From: Planktotalea sp.
GTDB taxonomy: Bacteria > Pseudomonadota > Alphaproteobacteria > Rhodobacterales > Rhodobacteraceae
NCBI GenBank assembly: GCA_024645145.1
Contig: JAHEGL010000010.1
Location: forward strand, 1 to 11,990
Direction of reading: 5' to 3'
DNA length: 11,990 nt
Shown one piece after another: positions 1 to 7,261 of the stretch (position 1 is its first letter; each line of letters begins with the position of its first letter). The translations under genes and the position numbers were made by a program. The notes under the pieces are model-generated. The model worked only from the letters and a program-made list of their open reading frames with translations. It did no database searches and was not told the DNA's origin.

Positions 1-477
1 ATGGGCGCGGCAGGCGGGGCAGGCGGCTTGCCCACAGCACTTGCTGAATTGCCCGTTACAACAACAGTTCTTTTGCGTGCGATCCAAGGAATTGCAGCAG
101 AATACGGCTTTGATCCAAGCGAACCTGACATTCAGGCCGAATGCTTGCAAGTTTTTGCGGCCGCAGGACCACTTGCTGCTGATGATGGTGCTGACATGGG
201 CTTCTTGAGTGCGCGTGTGACCCTTTCTGGCGCGACAGTGCATGGCATTATTGCACGTGTGGCTCCGCGTTTGAGCGCGGCTTTAGGCCAGAAACTCGCC
301 GCACAAACAGTACCAATTATAGGAGCCGTCGCAGGAGCGGCGACCAATTACGCCTACACCAGCTATTACCAAGAAATGGCGCATGTCCATTTTGGCTTGA
401 TGAGGGCGGGTAAATCGCATGACTTGCCGCGTGAGACTTTGGTGCTTCGTTTATCGGACGCGATTAAAGCACTCTAA
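1..477 (+). CDS. EcsC family protein, C-terminal part (5' end outside window)
   Basis: This encodes the last 158 residues of an EcsC-family protein. The visible protein opens in a Gly/Ala-rich stretch (GAAGGAGGLPTALAELPVTTT), which in this family lies in the middle of the protein, followed by LLRAIQGIAAEYGFDP. Near the C-terminus a Gly/Ala-rich segment, VPIIGAVAGAATNYAYTSYY, is typical of EcsC and may be membrane-associated. EcsC proteins are usually about 240-280 residues, so the ATG at position 1 is probably an internal Met and the true start lies upstream. The biochemical function of the family is not established; the name comes from the Bacillus ecs locus. Its TAA at 475-477 overlaps the TAG of the convergent ptsP gene, leaving no room for a terminator between them. 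The family call is from remembered motif similarity. Confidence 0.85.
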   Translation: MGAAGGAGGLPTALAELPVTTTVLLRAIQGIAAEYGFDPSEPDIQAECLQVFAAAGPLAADDGADMGFLSARVTLSGATVHGIIARVAPRLSAALGQKLAAQTVPIIGAVAGAATNYAYTSYYQEMAHVHFGLMRAGKSHDLPRETLVLRLSDAIKAL

Positions 478-2720
478 CGCGCAACGCTTTTAAGGTATTC
501 CATCACAGGCGCGCGCACAGATTGCTCACCGCTGTCATGGCATTCTTCTATGATCCCGCGCAGCACGTTCAGGTCGACGCTGCGCAGCATGTGCTTCACA
601 GGCCCGATTGATGCCGGCCGCATTGATAGCGTGCGCAATCCGATTGCAGCAAAGCACGCCGCTTCGACAGGGCGTCCCGCGTCTTCACCACAGAATGACA
701 GCGGGGTTCCAGCCACCTCGCAACGCGTGACGATTCCTTGCAAAAAGCTCAAAAAGGAGATGGATAATGTATCGTAGCGACGTCTAACCCTCTCATTCTC
801 TCGATCTGCCGCGAAGAAGAATTGCTTGAGGTCATTGCCACCAATTGAAAGAAATCCGACATCTTCAAAAAATGCTTGCGGTGCAAACGCAAGTGATGGT
901 GTTTCTAGCATGGCACCGATTTCAAGCTTATCTGGCAGTGGATGGCCGAGCCGACGCTCACGATCCATAGCTTTCGCGATCTCGGCTTTTGCGGCGACAT
1001 ACTCGCTATACTGCGCAACAAACGGGAACATGACCGAGAGGTTGCGTCCCGCAGCTGCACGCAAAAGCGCCTGCAACTGCATTCGCATTACGCCGGGTTT
1101 ATCGAGCCCGACGCGAATGGCACGCCAGCCTAGGGCAGGGTTGGGCTCATCATTCGGTTTCATGTAGGTCAGAACCTTGTCAGACCCGATATCGAGGGTT
1201 CGAAAGACCACCCGTTTGTCGCCCGAAGCATCAAGCACGCGTTTATAAAGCGCACTAAGCTCAGAACGCCGCGGCATTTGATTGCGGATCAAGAATTGTA
1301 ACTCGGTGCGGAACAAGCCAACACCTTCGGCACCAGAGCTTTCCAATGATGGAAGATCTGCCATCAAGCCTGCGTTCATTTGCAGGCTTATAGTCGTTCC
1401 GCAAACCGTGGTCGCAGGCAGATCACGCGTTGCAGAGTAGCGTTCCTGCGCGTCCGCTTGCATGGCGATTTTGTCTTGGAACGCGGCATTCACAGTGTCA
1501 TCTGGACGCAGGTGTACGATGCCCTGATCGCCATCGACCATGATTTGGTCGCCGTTTAACGCTTCGCGCGTGATTGCGTCCGCGTGCACCACCAAAGGGA
1601 TGGCCAATGCGCGCGCAACGATTGCCGCATGTGAGCCAACGCTGCCCTCTTCAAGGACAATAGCCTTCAAAGATCGTCCATATTCCAGCAACTCGCCGGG
1701 GCCAATATTGCGCGCAATTAGAACTGGATCAGCAGGCATTTCAGCACCTGTGATCGTGCCTTGGCCGGTCAGAATACGCAGCAAACGGTTGGACAGATCA
1801 TCAAGATCTTGCAAACGCTCACGCAAATAGCTGTCTGATACTTGGCCCAAACGGGTCCGCGCTTGAGTTTGTTCTTTTTCAACAGCCGCTTCAGCAGACA
1901 GGCCATTGGAGATATCTTCCTCCATACGCCGCATCCAGCCTTTGGAATTGGCGAACATGCGATACGCTTCAAGGACTTGAAGTTGTTCACCATCTCCACC
2001 AGCGGCCCCAGCGAGCAGTTTATCAACGCTCACGCGCAGGGTCTCAACCGCTTCATTAAGGCGATTTGATTCAGTGTCGGGGTCTTCTGCAATAACGTTC
2101 GTTACAACGACGCGTGGCTCGTGTAGCCACACATGACCAATTGCTGCGCCTTCTTGCCCAGTGGTGCCGCGCACCAAAACAGGCTGCTGGTGACGCGCTG
2201 AAAGTGCCTCACCTTCGCCCAAAAACGCACCTAGCTCGGTCATCTCAGCCAGAACCATTGCGACGACTTCCAGCGCGTAGAGCTCATCCGCTGAGAACAA
2301 GCGTGCGGCTTTGGACTGAACAACCAAAACGCCAAGTCTCTCACCGAGCCGCTGAATGGGAATACCAAGGAAAGACGAGAAAATTTCCTCGCCTGTTTCC
2401 GGCATGTAGCGGAACCCTTTTTCCGACGGCGCATCTGCTGTGTTGATCGTTTTCGAGCGTTTGGCGACGCGCCCAACAAGCCCTTCGCCAAGGCGCAAAC
2501 GGGTTTGGTGCACGGAATCAGGGTTCAGTCCCTCAGTTGCGCAAAGTTCGAGTGTTTCGGCATCGCGAAAAAGATAGATCGAGCAAACTTCTGTCTGCAT
2601 TGACGACGCAATGAGACCGGTGATTTTGTCCAACCTTTGTTGGCCGTCGCCATCCTCAGCCATCGCATCGCGCAGACGGCCAAGCAACTTTCGGCTTTCA
2701 CTTTCGCGTCTTTGCGGCAT
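474..2720 (-). CDS. ptsP: Phosphoenolpyruvate-protein phosphotransferase PtsP (enzyme I of the nitrogen PTS, GAF domain)
   Basis: PtsP autophosphorylates from PEP and passes the phosphate to NPr and then EIIA-Ntr, a cytosolic regulatory relay linked to nitrogen and potassium status. From the ATG at 2720 it is 748 residues. An N-terminal GAF domain (about 22-165) is followed by the enzyme I core. The phosphorylated His is His364 in GSHAAIVARA. The PEP-binding barrel carries GVGLFRTE, GWRAIR, SIGGNDL and the catalytic Cys677 in SFCGED. I prefer ATG 2720 (MPQRRES) to the TTG at 2744. An AAGGG lies 11 nt before the ATG, the TTG has no ribosome binding site, and family members begin at this point. 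NPr and EIIA-Ntr are not in the window. lysC lies 200 bp upstream on the same strand, and that gap shows no convincing terminator. A TATGCT near 2776-2781 could be a -10 element, but no good -35 precedes it. Confidence 0.96.
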   Translation of the reverse strand: MPQRRESESRKLLGRLRDAMAEDGDGQQRLDKITGLIASSMQTEVCSIYLFRDAETLELCATEGLNPDSVHQTRLRLGEGLVGRVAKRSKTINTADAPSEKGFRYMPETGEEIFSSFLGIPIQRLGERLGVLVVQSKAARLFSADELYALEVVAMVLAEMTELGAFLGEGEALSARHQQPVLVRGTTGQEGAAIGHVWLHEPRVVVTNVIAEDPDTESNRLNEAVETLRVSVDKLLAGAAGGDGEQLQVLEAYRMFANSKGWMRRMEEDISNGLSAEAAVEKEQTQARTRLGQVSDSYLRERLQDLDDLSNRLLRILTGQGTITGAEMPADPVLIARNIGPGELLEYGRSLKAIVLEEGSVGSHAAIVARALAIPLVVHADAITREALNGDQIMVDGDQGIVHLRPDDTVNAAFQDKIAMQADAQERYSATRDLPATTVCGTTISLQMNAGLMADLPSLESSGAEGVGLFRTELQFLIRNQMPRRSELSALYKRVLDASGDKRVVFRTLDIGSDKVLTYMKPNDEPNPALGWRAIRVGLDKPGVMRMQLQALLRAAAGRNLSVMFPFVAQYSEYVAAKAEIAKAMDRERRLGHPLPDKLEIGAMLETPSLAFAPQAFFEDVGFLSIGGNDLKQFFFAADRENERVRRRYDTLSISFLSFLQGIVTRCEVAGTPLSFCGEDAGRPVEAACFAAIGLRTLSMRPASIGPVKHMLRSVDLNVLRGIIEECHDSGEQSVRAPVMEYLKSVAR

Positions 2721-2920
2721 TCGATCTCGTGCCCTTTTCGGCAAATACTTGAGCGGTCAAACCGTCCCTTAGCCTAGCATAAGATGATTTGAACGAAATG
2801 GCGAGCAAACGCAGATGGCGCAGCACATTTGCTTGTCTCGACCCCGATCTCGCTTGCCTTTCGCAAATAGCTGGCGGGTCATTTTCGTCCGCGCTCGCTT
2901 AAGCCAGTTTGATTTTGCGT

Positions 2921-4156
2921 TCAGGCTTTATCTAATTCAAACGCGTCGTGAAGGGCTTGAACCGCGAGCTCCATATACTTGCGATCAACCAGAACGGAGA
3001 TCTTAATCTCAGACGTTGCGATAACCTTAATGTTCACACCCTCATCGCTAAGCGTTTTGAACATCTTAGCCGCCACGCCAGATTGTGAACGCATCCCGAT
3101 ACCGACTGCAGAAATCTTGGCGACATCTGTGTCAGCGATCAGATCATGATAGTTGATCTCACCTGCAGCTTTCGCATCTTCCATAGCTTTCTCTGCGCGC
3201 TTCACCTGATCTGTGGGGCAGGAGAAGGTCATGTCCGTGCGGCCGTCTTCAGCGATGTTCTGGATAATCATATCCACGTTCACACCAGCCTCTGACAAAG
3301 GCCCGAAGATCGCTGCCGCAATGCCTGGACGGTCAGCCACTGAAACGAGGGTCATTTTTGCTTCATCGCGGCTGTAGGCGATGCCTGAAACTACGTTGGA
3401 TTCCATGATTTCCTCCTCGGCGCAAACAAGCGTGCCTGCGGTGTCTGATTGTTCTTCAAATGAGCTAAGCACACGCAGCTTAACTTTGTAGCGCATCGCC
3501 AATTCAACGGAGCGGGTTTGCAAGACCTTCGCACCAAGGCTGGCCAGCTCAAGCATTTCTTCAAACGCGATTTTGTCGAGCTTGCGCGCTTTGTCTGTAA
3601 TACGTGGATCGGTCGTGTAAACGCCATCAACGTCCGTATAAATATCGCAGCGCTCGGCGTCGAATGCTGCAGCAAAGGCAACAGCCGTTGTGTCAGAACC
3701 ACCACGCCCAAGTGTCGTGATGCGACCTTCGGGACTTACGCCTTGAAAACCTGCCACAACAGCGACGCGGTCACCGTTTGCGAATTTTTCGCGGATATTC
3801 TCGTCTGGAATTTCTTCGATCCGCGCGGCGGAATGGGCAGAGGTGGTTTTCACAGGAACTTGCCACCCTTGCCAAGAGCGCGCGGGGATTTCCATCTCTT
3901 GCAACGTCAGTGCCATCAACCCTGCGGTCACATTCTCGCCAGAGCTTACAATAGCGTCGTATTCGCGCGCATCATAAAGGGGCGACGTCTCATTCACCCA
4001 GCCCACCAATTCATTGGTTTTGCCAGACATGGCCGAAACTATGACAATGACGTCATAGCCTTTTGCGACTTCGACACCCACGCGTTTTGCTGCGCGTTTG
4101 ATGCGGTCAAGATTTGCGACAGACGTGCCGCCGAATTTCATCACGAGAACGGGCAT
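2921..4156 (-). CDS. lysC: Aspartate kinase
   Basis: The enzyme phosphorylates L-aspartate with ATP, the first step toward lysine, diaminopimelate, threonine and methionine. It is 411 residues, normal for a monofunctional aspartokinase. The N-terminal amino-acid kinase domain shows KFGGTS at residues 7-12, VSAMSGKTNELV, a conserved SSGEN, GRGGSDTTAVA and the YTDVDGVYTTDPR segment. The C-terminal third holds two ACT repeats (from about residue 264 to the end; each has a 'VGI/VADRPGIAA' or 'SGVAAKMF' core), so feedback inhibition by lysine and/or threonine is expected from the family. I chose the ATG at 4156 over the GTG at 4186 because AAGGA lies 7 nt before the ATG and no such site precedes the GTG. 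A candidate sigma70 promoter sits upstream. Adjacency to ptsP is, as far as I recall, common in Rhodobacterales. Confidence 0.97.
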   Translation of the reverse strand: MPVLVMKFGGTSVANLDRIKRAAKRVGVEVAKGYDVIVIVSAMSGKTNELVGWVNETSPLYDAREYDAIVSSGENVTAGLMALTLQEMEIPARSWQGWQVPVKTTSAHSAARIEEIPDENIREKFANGDRVAVVAGFQGVSPEGRITTLGRGGSDTTAVAFAAAFDAERCDIYTDVDGVYTTDPRITDKARKLDKIAFEEMLELASLGAKVLQTRSVELAMRYKVKLRVLSSFEEQSDTAGTLVCAEEEIMESNVVSGIAYSRDEAKMTLVSVADRPGIAAAIFGPLSEAGVNVDMIIQNIAEDGRTDMTFSCPTDQVKRAEKAMEDAKAAGEINYHDLIADTDVAKISAVGIGMRSQSGVAAKMFKTLSDEGVNIKVIATSEIKISVLVDRKYMELAVQALHDAFELDKA

Positions 4157-4163
4157 ACCAGCG

Positions 4164-4168
4164 TCCTT
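4164..4168 (-). promoter_or_regulatory. Ribosome binding site of lysC (decides the start)
   Basis: AAGGA on the minus strand, 7 nt before the ATG at 4156. It supports this start over the GTG 30 nt upstream, which has no purine-rich site. Confidence 0.75.
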
Positions 4169-4187
4169 GTTAGGAGAAGTTGGCACG

Positions 4188-4216
4188 CATTTACGGCGCT
4201 ATGCTTATAAGAGCAA
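4188..4216 (-). promoter_or_regulatory. Candidate sigma70 promoter for lysC
   Basis: On the minus strand TTGCTC (4211-4216) is separated by 17 nt from TAAATG (4188-4193). That places a start of transcription about 25 nt before the lysC ATG. The spacer contains CTTATAAG, an 8-bp palindrome. Spacing is ideal but both hexamers are imperfect. It lies in the 90-bp gap after the SDR gene and would let lysC be expressed apart from the upstream genes. Confidence 0.35.
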
Positions 4217-4246
4217 GAGGTGGGGACGATAACGCGACAGCCTGAC

Positions 4247-4888
4247 CTAAAAAGGCATCAACTCGCCGTCATAATTTTCAAAAACACCAGTGTGATCGCG
4301 CGACAGCAGATCAAAACGTTCAATCAATCCCGCAGCAGAGGTTGCAGCATCAATATCGGCCTCTGCACCGCCCATTTCTGTTTGGACCCAGCCGGGATGA
4401 TAGGCACCGACAGCGATTCCATCGCTTTTGAGGTCGATGGAAAGATTGCGTGCAAGATTCACCGCCGCGGCTTTGGACGCGCGGTAGACAAAGGCGTTGC
4501 CGCCCGCACGCTCAGATGATCCCATCTGGGAGGCAATGATTGCCACTTTGGGTGCCGCGCTTTTGCGCAATGCTGGTAGCAACGCTCGTATCGTTTGGAA
4601 AACGCCAGTGACATTTACTGCAAAAGTATCTGCCCAAATTTGCGGATCATAGCCGCTCTCAAGCGCATGGCCTTTGTCGAGGTAGACACCCGCATTGCAA
4701 ATTAACAAGTCGAGCGCAGGTTGATAACTGGCAGCAAGGCTTTGAATTTGCTCTGCATTCGTAACGTCCAAAATATCGCCCGTACTGCCATCACGCGACG
4801 TAGCTAGAACCGTATCGCCGCGCGCGCGCAGTTGCGATGTTATATTTTCGCCAATACCACGATTGCCACCTGTCAGTATAACTTGCAT
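4247..4888 (-). CDS. Short-chain dehydrogenase/reductase (SDR), substrate unknown
   Basis: A 213-residue cytosolic NAD(P)-dependent oxidoreductase of the classical SDR fold. The nucleotide-binding motif TGGNRGIG is at residues 6-13. NAG is at 65-67, an Asn at 92 (VNV), the catalytic Ser at 120 (IIAS), and Tyr135 and Lys139 in YRASK, followed by HPGWVQTEMGG at 164-174. All catalytic positions are intact. It is on the short side for the fold, like the C-factor/'SDR family oxidoreductase' group, and the substrate cannot be read from sequence. The ATG at 4888 shares its A with the last base of the TGA of the DUF1178 gene (TGATG). AAAGGG lies 6 nt before it, so translational coupling is likely. 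A TTG one codon earlier is possible but less likely. Confidence 0.92.
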   Translation of the reverse strand: MQVILTGGNRGIGENITSQLRARGDTVLATSRDGSTGDILDVTNAEQIQSLAASYQPALDLLICNAGVYLDKGHALESGYDPQIWADTFAVNVTGVFQTIRALLPALRKSAAPKVAIIASQMGSSERAGGNAFVYRASKAAAVNLARNLSIDLKSDGIAVGAYHPGWVQTEMGGAEADIDAATSAAGLIERFDLLSRDHTGVFENYDGELMPF

Positions 4889-5331
4889 CAATTGCCCTTT
4901 CTGGACGGTCTGAAGGGAAGCGGAAGCACTGGAACACCGTCTTCGACCAATTTCTTAGCGTCTTCCAAGTTGGCTTCACCATAGATGGACGCTTCAGGCG
5001 CTTCACCGTTGTGCATTGCACGTGCCTTTTGGGCGAATTCACTGCCCACATATTCGCTGTTGGCTTCGACCTTTTCGCGCATGTCTGCGATCATTTGCTC
5101 GGCTGGCGTTGCTGGTGCTGACAAGGGGCCTGGGCCTTTTGAGCCGGATGTTTCGGCAATTTTGCGGGCAGGTCGCACCGCAGGTGCCATCAACACTTTT
5201 TCAACTTGCGCAACGCCACAGACCGCACAGGTCAGCATTCCTGCGGTTTGCAACTTGTCAAACGCGCTTGCGGATTGGAACCAGCTGTCAAATTGATGGG
5301 CGTTGGAACATTTGAGGGCGTATTGGATCAT
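4888..5331 (-). CDS. DUF1178 family protein, putative zinc-ribbon-like
   Basis: A 147-residue protein with the DUF1178 hallmark N-terminus: MIQYALKCSNAHQFDSWF, then Cys35-x2-Cys38 in LTCAVCG and a conserved VLMAPAV. Cys8, His12, Cys35 and Cys38 could form a metal site resembling a zinc ribbon (inference). The middle is Pro/Ala-rich and probably flexible. The C-terminal half (EQMIADMREKVEANSEYVG through the GEA/LVEDGVPVLPLP tail) matches the conserved end of the family. The function is unknown. The ribosome binding site is weak. The gene starts 41 bp after the Nudix gene and overlaps the SDR start by one base, so these three probably share a transcript. Confidence 0.93.
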   Translation of the reverse strand: MIQYALKCSNAHQFDSWFQSASAFDKLQTAGMLTCAVCGVAQVEKVLMAPAVRPARKIAETSGSKGPGPLSAPATPAEQMIADMREKVEANSEYVGSEFAQKARAMHNGEAPEASIYGEANLEDAKKLVEDGVPVLPLPFRPSRKGN

Positions 5332-5372
5332 GGCTCAACGATATAGAGTGAAAAATCTGCGGTCGAGGTGTT

Positions 5373-5861
5373 TTAACTTTTGCGCGCTTGTTTGGGACTA
5401 AAAGTATAAATTATGTGCGCAAGTTCGGGTTCGCTGACCTTGCGTGCTGCTTCGGCCAAGCTAAACCATTTGCGCTTGCGCTGGCTCATCTCGCGGTAGC
5501 GATCATGGACCGTTTTGACCTTCAAGCTATACACAATGCCGATACAAGGAATAAGGCGTCCAGACACATGATGTTTTGTGTAGGAATAAATCCCTAAGGA
5601 TTCATTGCTCGGTTTCCCTTCAACACCTGCTTCTTCTAACGCTTCGATCGCAGCGCTTTGGGCCGGTAGCATCCCGTTTTGCGGCCATCCTTTGGGAATA
5701 ATCCAACGTTTGGTACGACGCGATGTGACCAGCAAGACTTCTGGCTTGCCTTTGCGCAACCGATAACAAAGCGCTGCAAATTGCGTGCGCAAACCAGTTT
5801 TTTTGGCCCCCATTAAATCAATAGGGGAAAAAGGGGTTTCCTTGGCCCGATGCTCTTTCAT
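5373..5861 (-). CDS. Nudix hydrolase
   Basis: A 162-residue protein of the Nudix superfamily, which hydrolyses nucleoside diphosphates linked to another group. The 23-residue Nudix box runs from Gly58 to Val80. The metal-binding core Glu73, Glu76 and Glu77 with Gly79 is present (IEALEEAGV), but the first Glu of the consensus is Met64 and the Arg is Ile72. The preceding RWIIPKGWP and the later YSYTKHHVSG region resemble the group related to diadenosine/diphosphoinositol polyphosphate hydrolases, so a simple mutator function (MutT) is not assured. The ATG at 5861 is chosen; GAGG lies 13 nt upstream. An internal ATG at 5813 has no ribosome binding site. It probably leads the Nudix-DUF1178-SDR transcript, or is read through from waaA 76 bp upstream. 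Confidence 0.92.
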   Translation of the reverse strand: MKEHRAKETPFSPIDLMGAKKTGLRTQFAALCYRLRKGKPEVLLVTSRRTKRWIIPKGWPQNGMLPAQSAAIEALEEAGVEGKPSNESLGIYSYTKHHVSGRLIPCIGIVYSLKVKTVHDRYREMSQRKRKWFSLAEAARKVSEPELAHIIYTFSPKQARKS

Positions 5862-5931
5862 CGTGTGTAACTTTGCCTCGTCCGCTCATGAATGATGCCA
5901 CTGAAGTATGGGCATATCCCTATTTTCTTTC

Positions 5932-5960
5932 ATTATATCAGCTTTTCAAGGTGTGTTGAA
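5932..5960 (-). promoter_or_regulatory. Possible promoter for the Nudix-DUF1178-SDR genes
   Basis: An exact TATAAT on the minus strand (5932-5937) sits directly after the waaA stop codon. The hexamer 17 nt upstream, TTCAAC, matches the -35 consensus poorly. It would give a leader of roughly 65 nt before the Nudix ATG. Only the -10 element is good, so this is weak. Confidence 0.25.
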
Positions 5961-7155
5961 GGGCATCGAGGACTTTATCAAGCGTTTGTGCAGCCCCAAG
6001 CGCATTTCGCGCGTTTTGCAGTTGCTCCGTCGCGACATCGCTCTCAAGCAAAGCAAGCACATTATTAGCAACGTCTTCAGCATTTTGACACATACGCGCG
6101 CCTTGATGCGTTGCCAGCGCTGCGTATGGTTCGGCGAAATTCTCAAGGTGAGGGCCGTGTAAAATAGCGCAGTTATGGGCGAGCGGTTCAAACGGTGTGT
6201 GCCCGCCTTTCGCAACCAAGGATCCTGCAACAAAGCAGATACCCGAAGCTGCATACCATTTGTCCATCTCACCCAAGGTATCCGCGATGAAAATAGCGTT
6301 CGTTTGATCAAAGCTATCCCCTTTGCTGCGTTGCTTGGTCTTAAATCCTAAGTTTTGCGCGATTTTCGCTATTTCATCACCGCGTTTTGGGTGGCGCGGT
6401 GCAAGGATCATTTTGATGTGCGGCGCGCGTTCTAAGATTTGCTTTTGCGCGCTAAGCAAAATTTCATCTTCACCTTGATGAGTAGACGCTGCGAGCCATG
6501 TGTCCATGCGCTCTGGGTTGGGCGTCACGGTCTTCGAGGCTTGGTAGAAAGATTTCAGCGCAATGCGTGGACCGAAAGACCGTCCACCCAAGTTTCGCAA
6601 ACGCTTCTCAGATGCACCATCTTGGGCGCAAACGAGATCGAAGCTTCCAAAAATGCGCGATGCCAGCCCACCAAAGCGCGCCCACCCTGTCGCGCTTTTG
6701 TCTGAAATACGACCGCCAATCAATGAAATCGGAACGCTCGCATTTTTTAACGTATTCAAACGGTTCGGCCAAAAATCTGCTTCAAACAGGGTGAACATAC
6801 GGAAATCGTTTTTCTGAATGATCCGACGATGCAACCACGCTAGATCAAGCGGGGCGAGACGGCACTGTGTATTCTTAAAGCCCCAGGATTGAACAAGTTG
6901 TTTGCCACTTACGCTGTTACACGTAATGAGCAGGGCATTGGTGTCTTTTAGTTTTTCTATCATCGGGCGCGCCGCGCTTAGCTCTCCGTTTGAGGCGGCG
7001 TGGCACCAGATAATAGGTTCGCTCGAAAGTTTCGGCCAAAACCCCAGCCGTTCTTGAAAGTCGCCAAAACTCTCAACACGGCGCACGACCCTTAATAACA
7101 ACGCAAGCACCACAAGCGGCAATGCAAGCGTAAATAAGCAACGGTAAAGCAGCAT
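5938..7155 (-). CDS. waaA: 3-deoxy-D-manno-octulosonic acid (Kdo) transferase
   Basis: WaaA (GT30) transfers Kdo from CMP-Kdo to the lipid A precursor at the cytosolic face of the inner membrane, a step in lipopolysaccharide core synthesis. The protein is 405 residues. An N-terminal hydrophobic anchor lies at about residues 5-21. The first Rossmann half has WCHAASNGELSAARP with the presumed catalytic base Glu58. FEADFWPNRL corresponds to the conserved E-x-E-[IL]-WPN segment. The C-terminal half has AASTHQGEDE, ILAPRHPKR, and the CMP-Kdo binding region FVAGSL...GGHTPFEPLAH...LHGPHLENF. In the E-x-E-WPN segment the second Glu is Asp. Usual partners such as lpxK are not next to it here. It diverges from modA across about 106 bp. 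The ribosome binding site is weak (GAAAG). Confidence 0.93.
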   Translation of the reverse strand: MLLYRCLFTLALPLVVLALLLRVVRRVESFGDFQERLGFWPKLSSEPIIWCHAASNGELSAARPMIEKLKDTNALLITCNSVSGKQLVQSWGFKNTQCRLAPLDLAWLHRRIIQKNDFRMFTLFEADFWPNRLNTLKNASVPISLIGGRISDKSATGWARFGGLASRIFGSFDLVCAQDGASEKRLRNLGGRSFGPRIALKSFYQASKTVTPNPERMDTWLAASTHQGEDEILLSAQKQILERAPHIKMILAPRHPKRGDEIAKIAQNLGFKTKQRSKGDSFDQTNAIFIADTLGEMDKWYAASGICFVAGSLVAKGGHTPFEPLAHNCAILHGPHLENFAEPYAALATHQGARMCQNAEDVANNVLALLESDVATEQLQNARNALGAAQTLDKVLDALQHTLKS

Positions 7156-7218
7156 CGAAACTAAGATCTTTCGCGTTCAGGTCAGTGCATTCAGCCCTAG
7201 CGCGCGTATGTCATGCAA

Positions 7219-7230
7219 GCAAGCGCTTGC
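7219..7230. promoter_or_regulatory. Perfect 12-bp palindrome, LacI-family-like operator candidate
   Basis: GCAAGCGCTTGC is a perfect palindrome with the central CG and the AAGCGCTT core typical of LacI/GalR-family operators. It lies in the gap between the divergent genes waaA and modA, 31 bp before the modA ATG. No LacI-family regulator is encoded in the window, and a 12-bp palindrome is expected by chance a few times in 12 kb. The location is therefore the main support. Confidence 0.35.
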
Positions 7231-7261
7231 GCCTCGTGCAGCCATTCGAAATAGTCGCGCC

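Noticed and set aside
826..1167. Open frame on + inside ptsP
   Set aside because: It lies wholly antisense to a well-supported gene; its composition is that of a shadow frame.
2721..2744. TTG start for ptsP giving 756 residues
   Set aside because: No ribosome binding site precedes it, while the ATG at 2720 has AAGGG upstream and matches the usual N-terminus of the family.
3518..4210. 230-codon + strand frame antisense to lysC
   Set aside because: Long but entirely opposite the aspartate kinase gene, with no recognisable domain; shadow of a biased codon pattern.
7156..7173. CGAAA-N8-TTTCG inverted repeat upstream of waaA as a ModE box
   Set aside because: It lacks the TATA-rich arms of ModE sites and is too short to be distinctive.
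7208..7261. Longer start for modA at the ATG at 7208
   Set aside because: It would place 18 polar residues before a clear signal peptide; the Met at 7262 gives a standard signal sequence.
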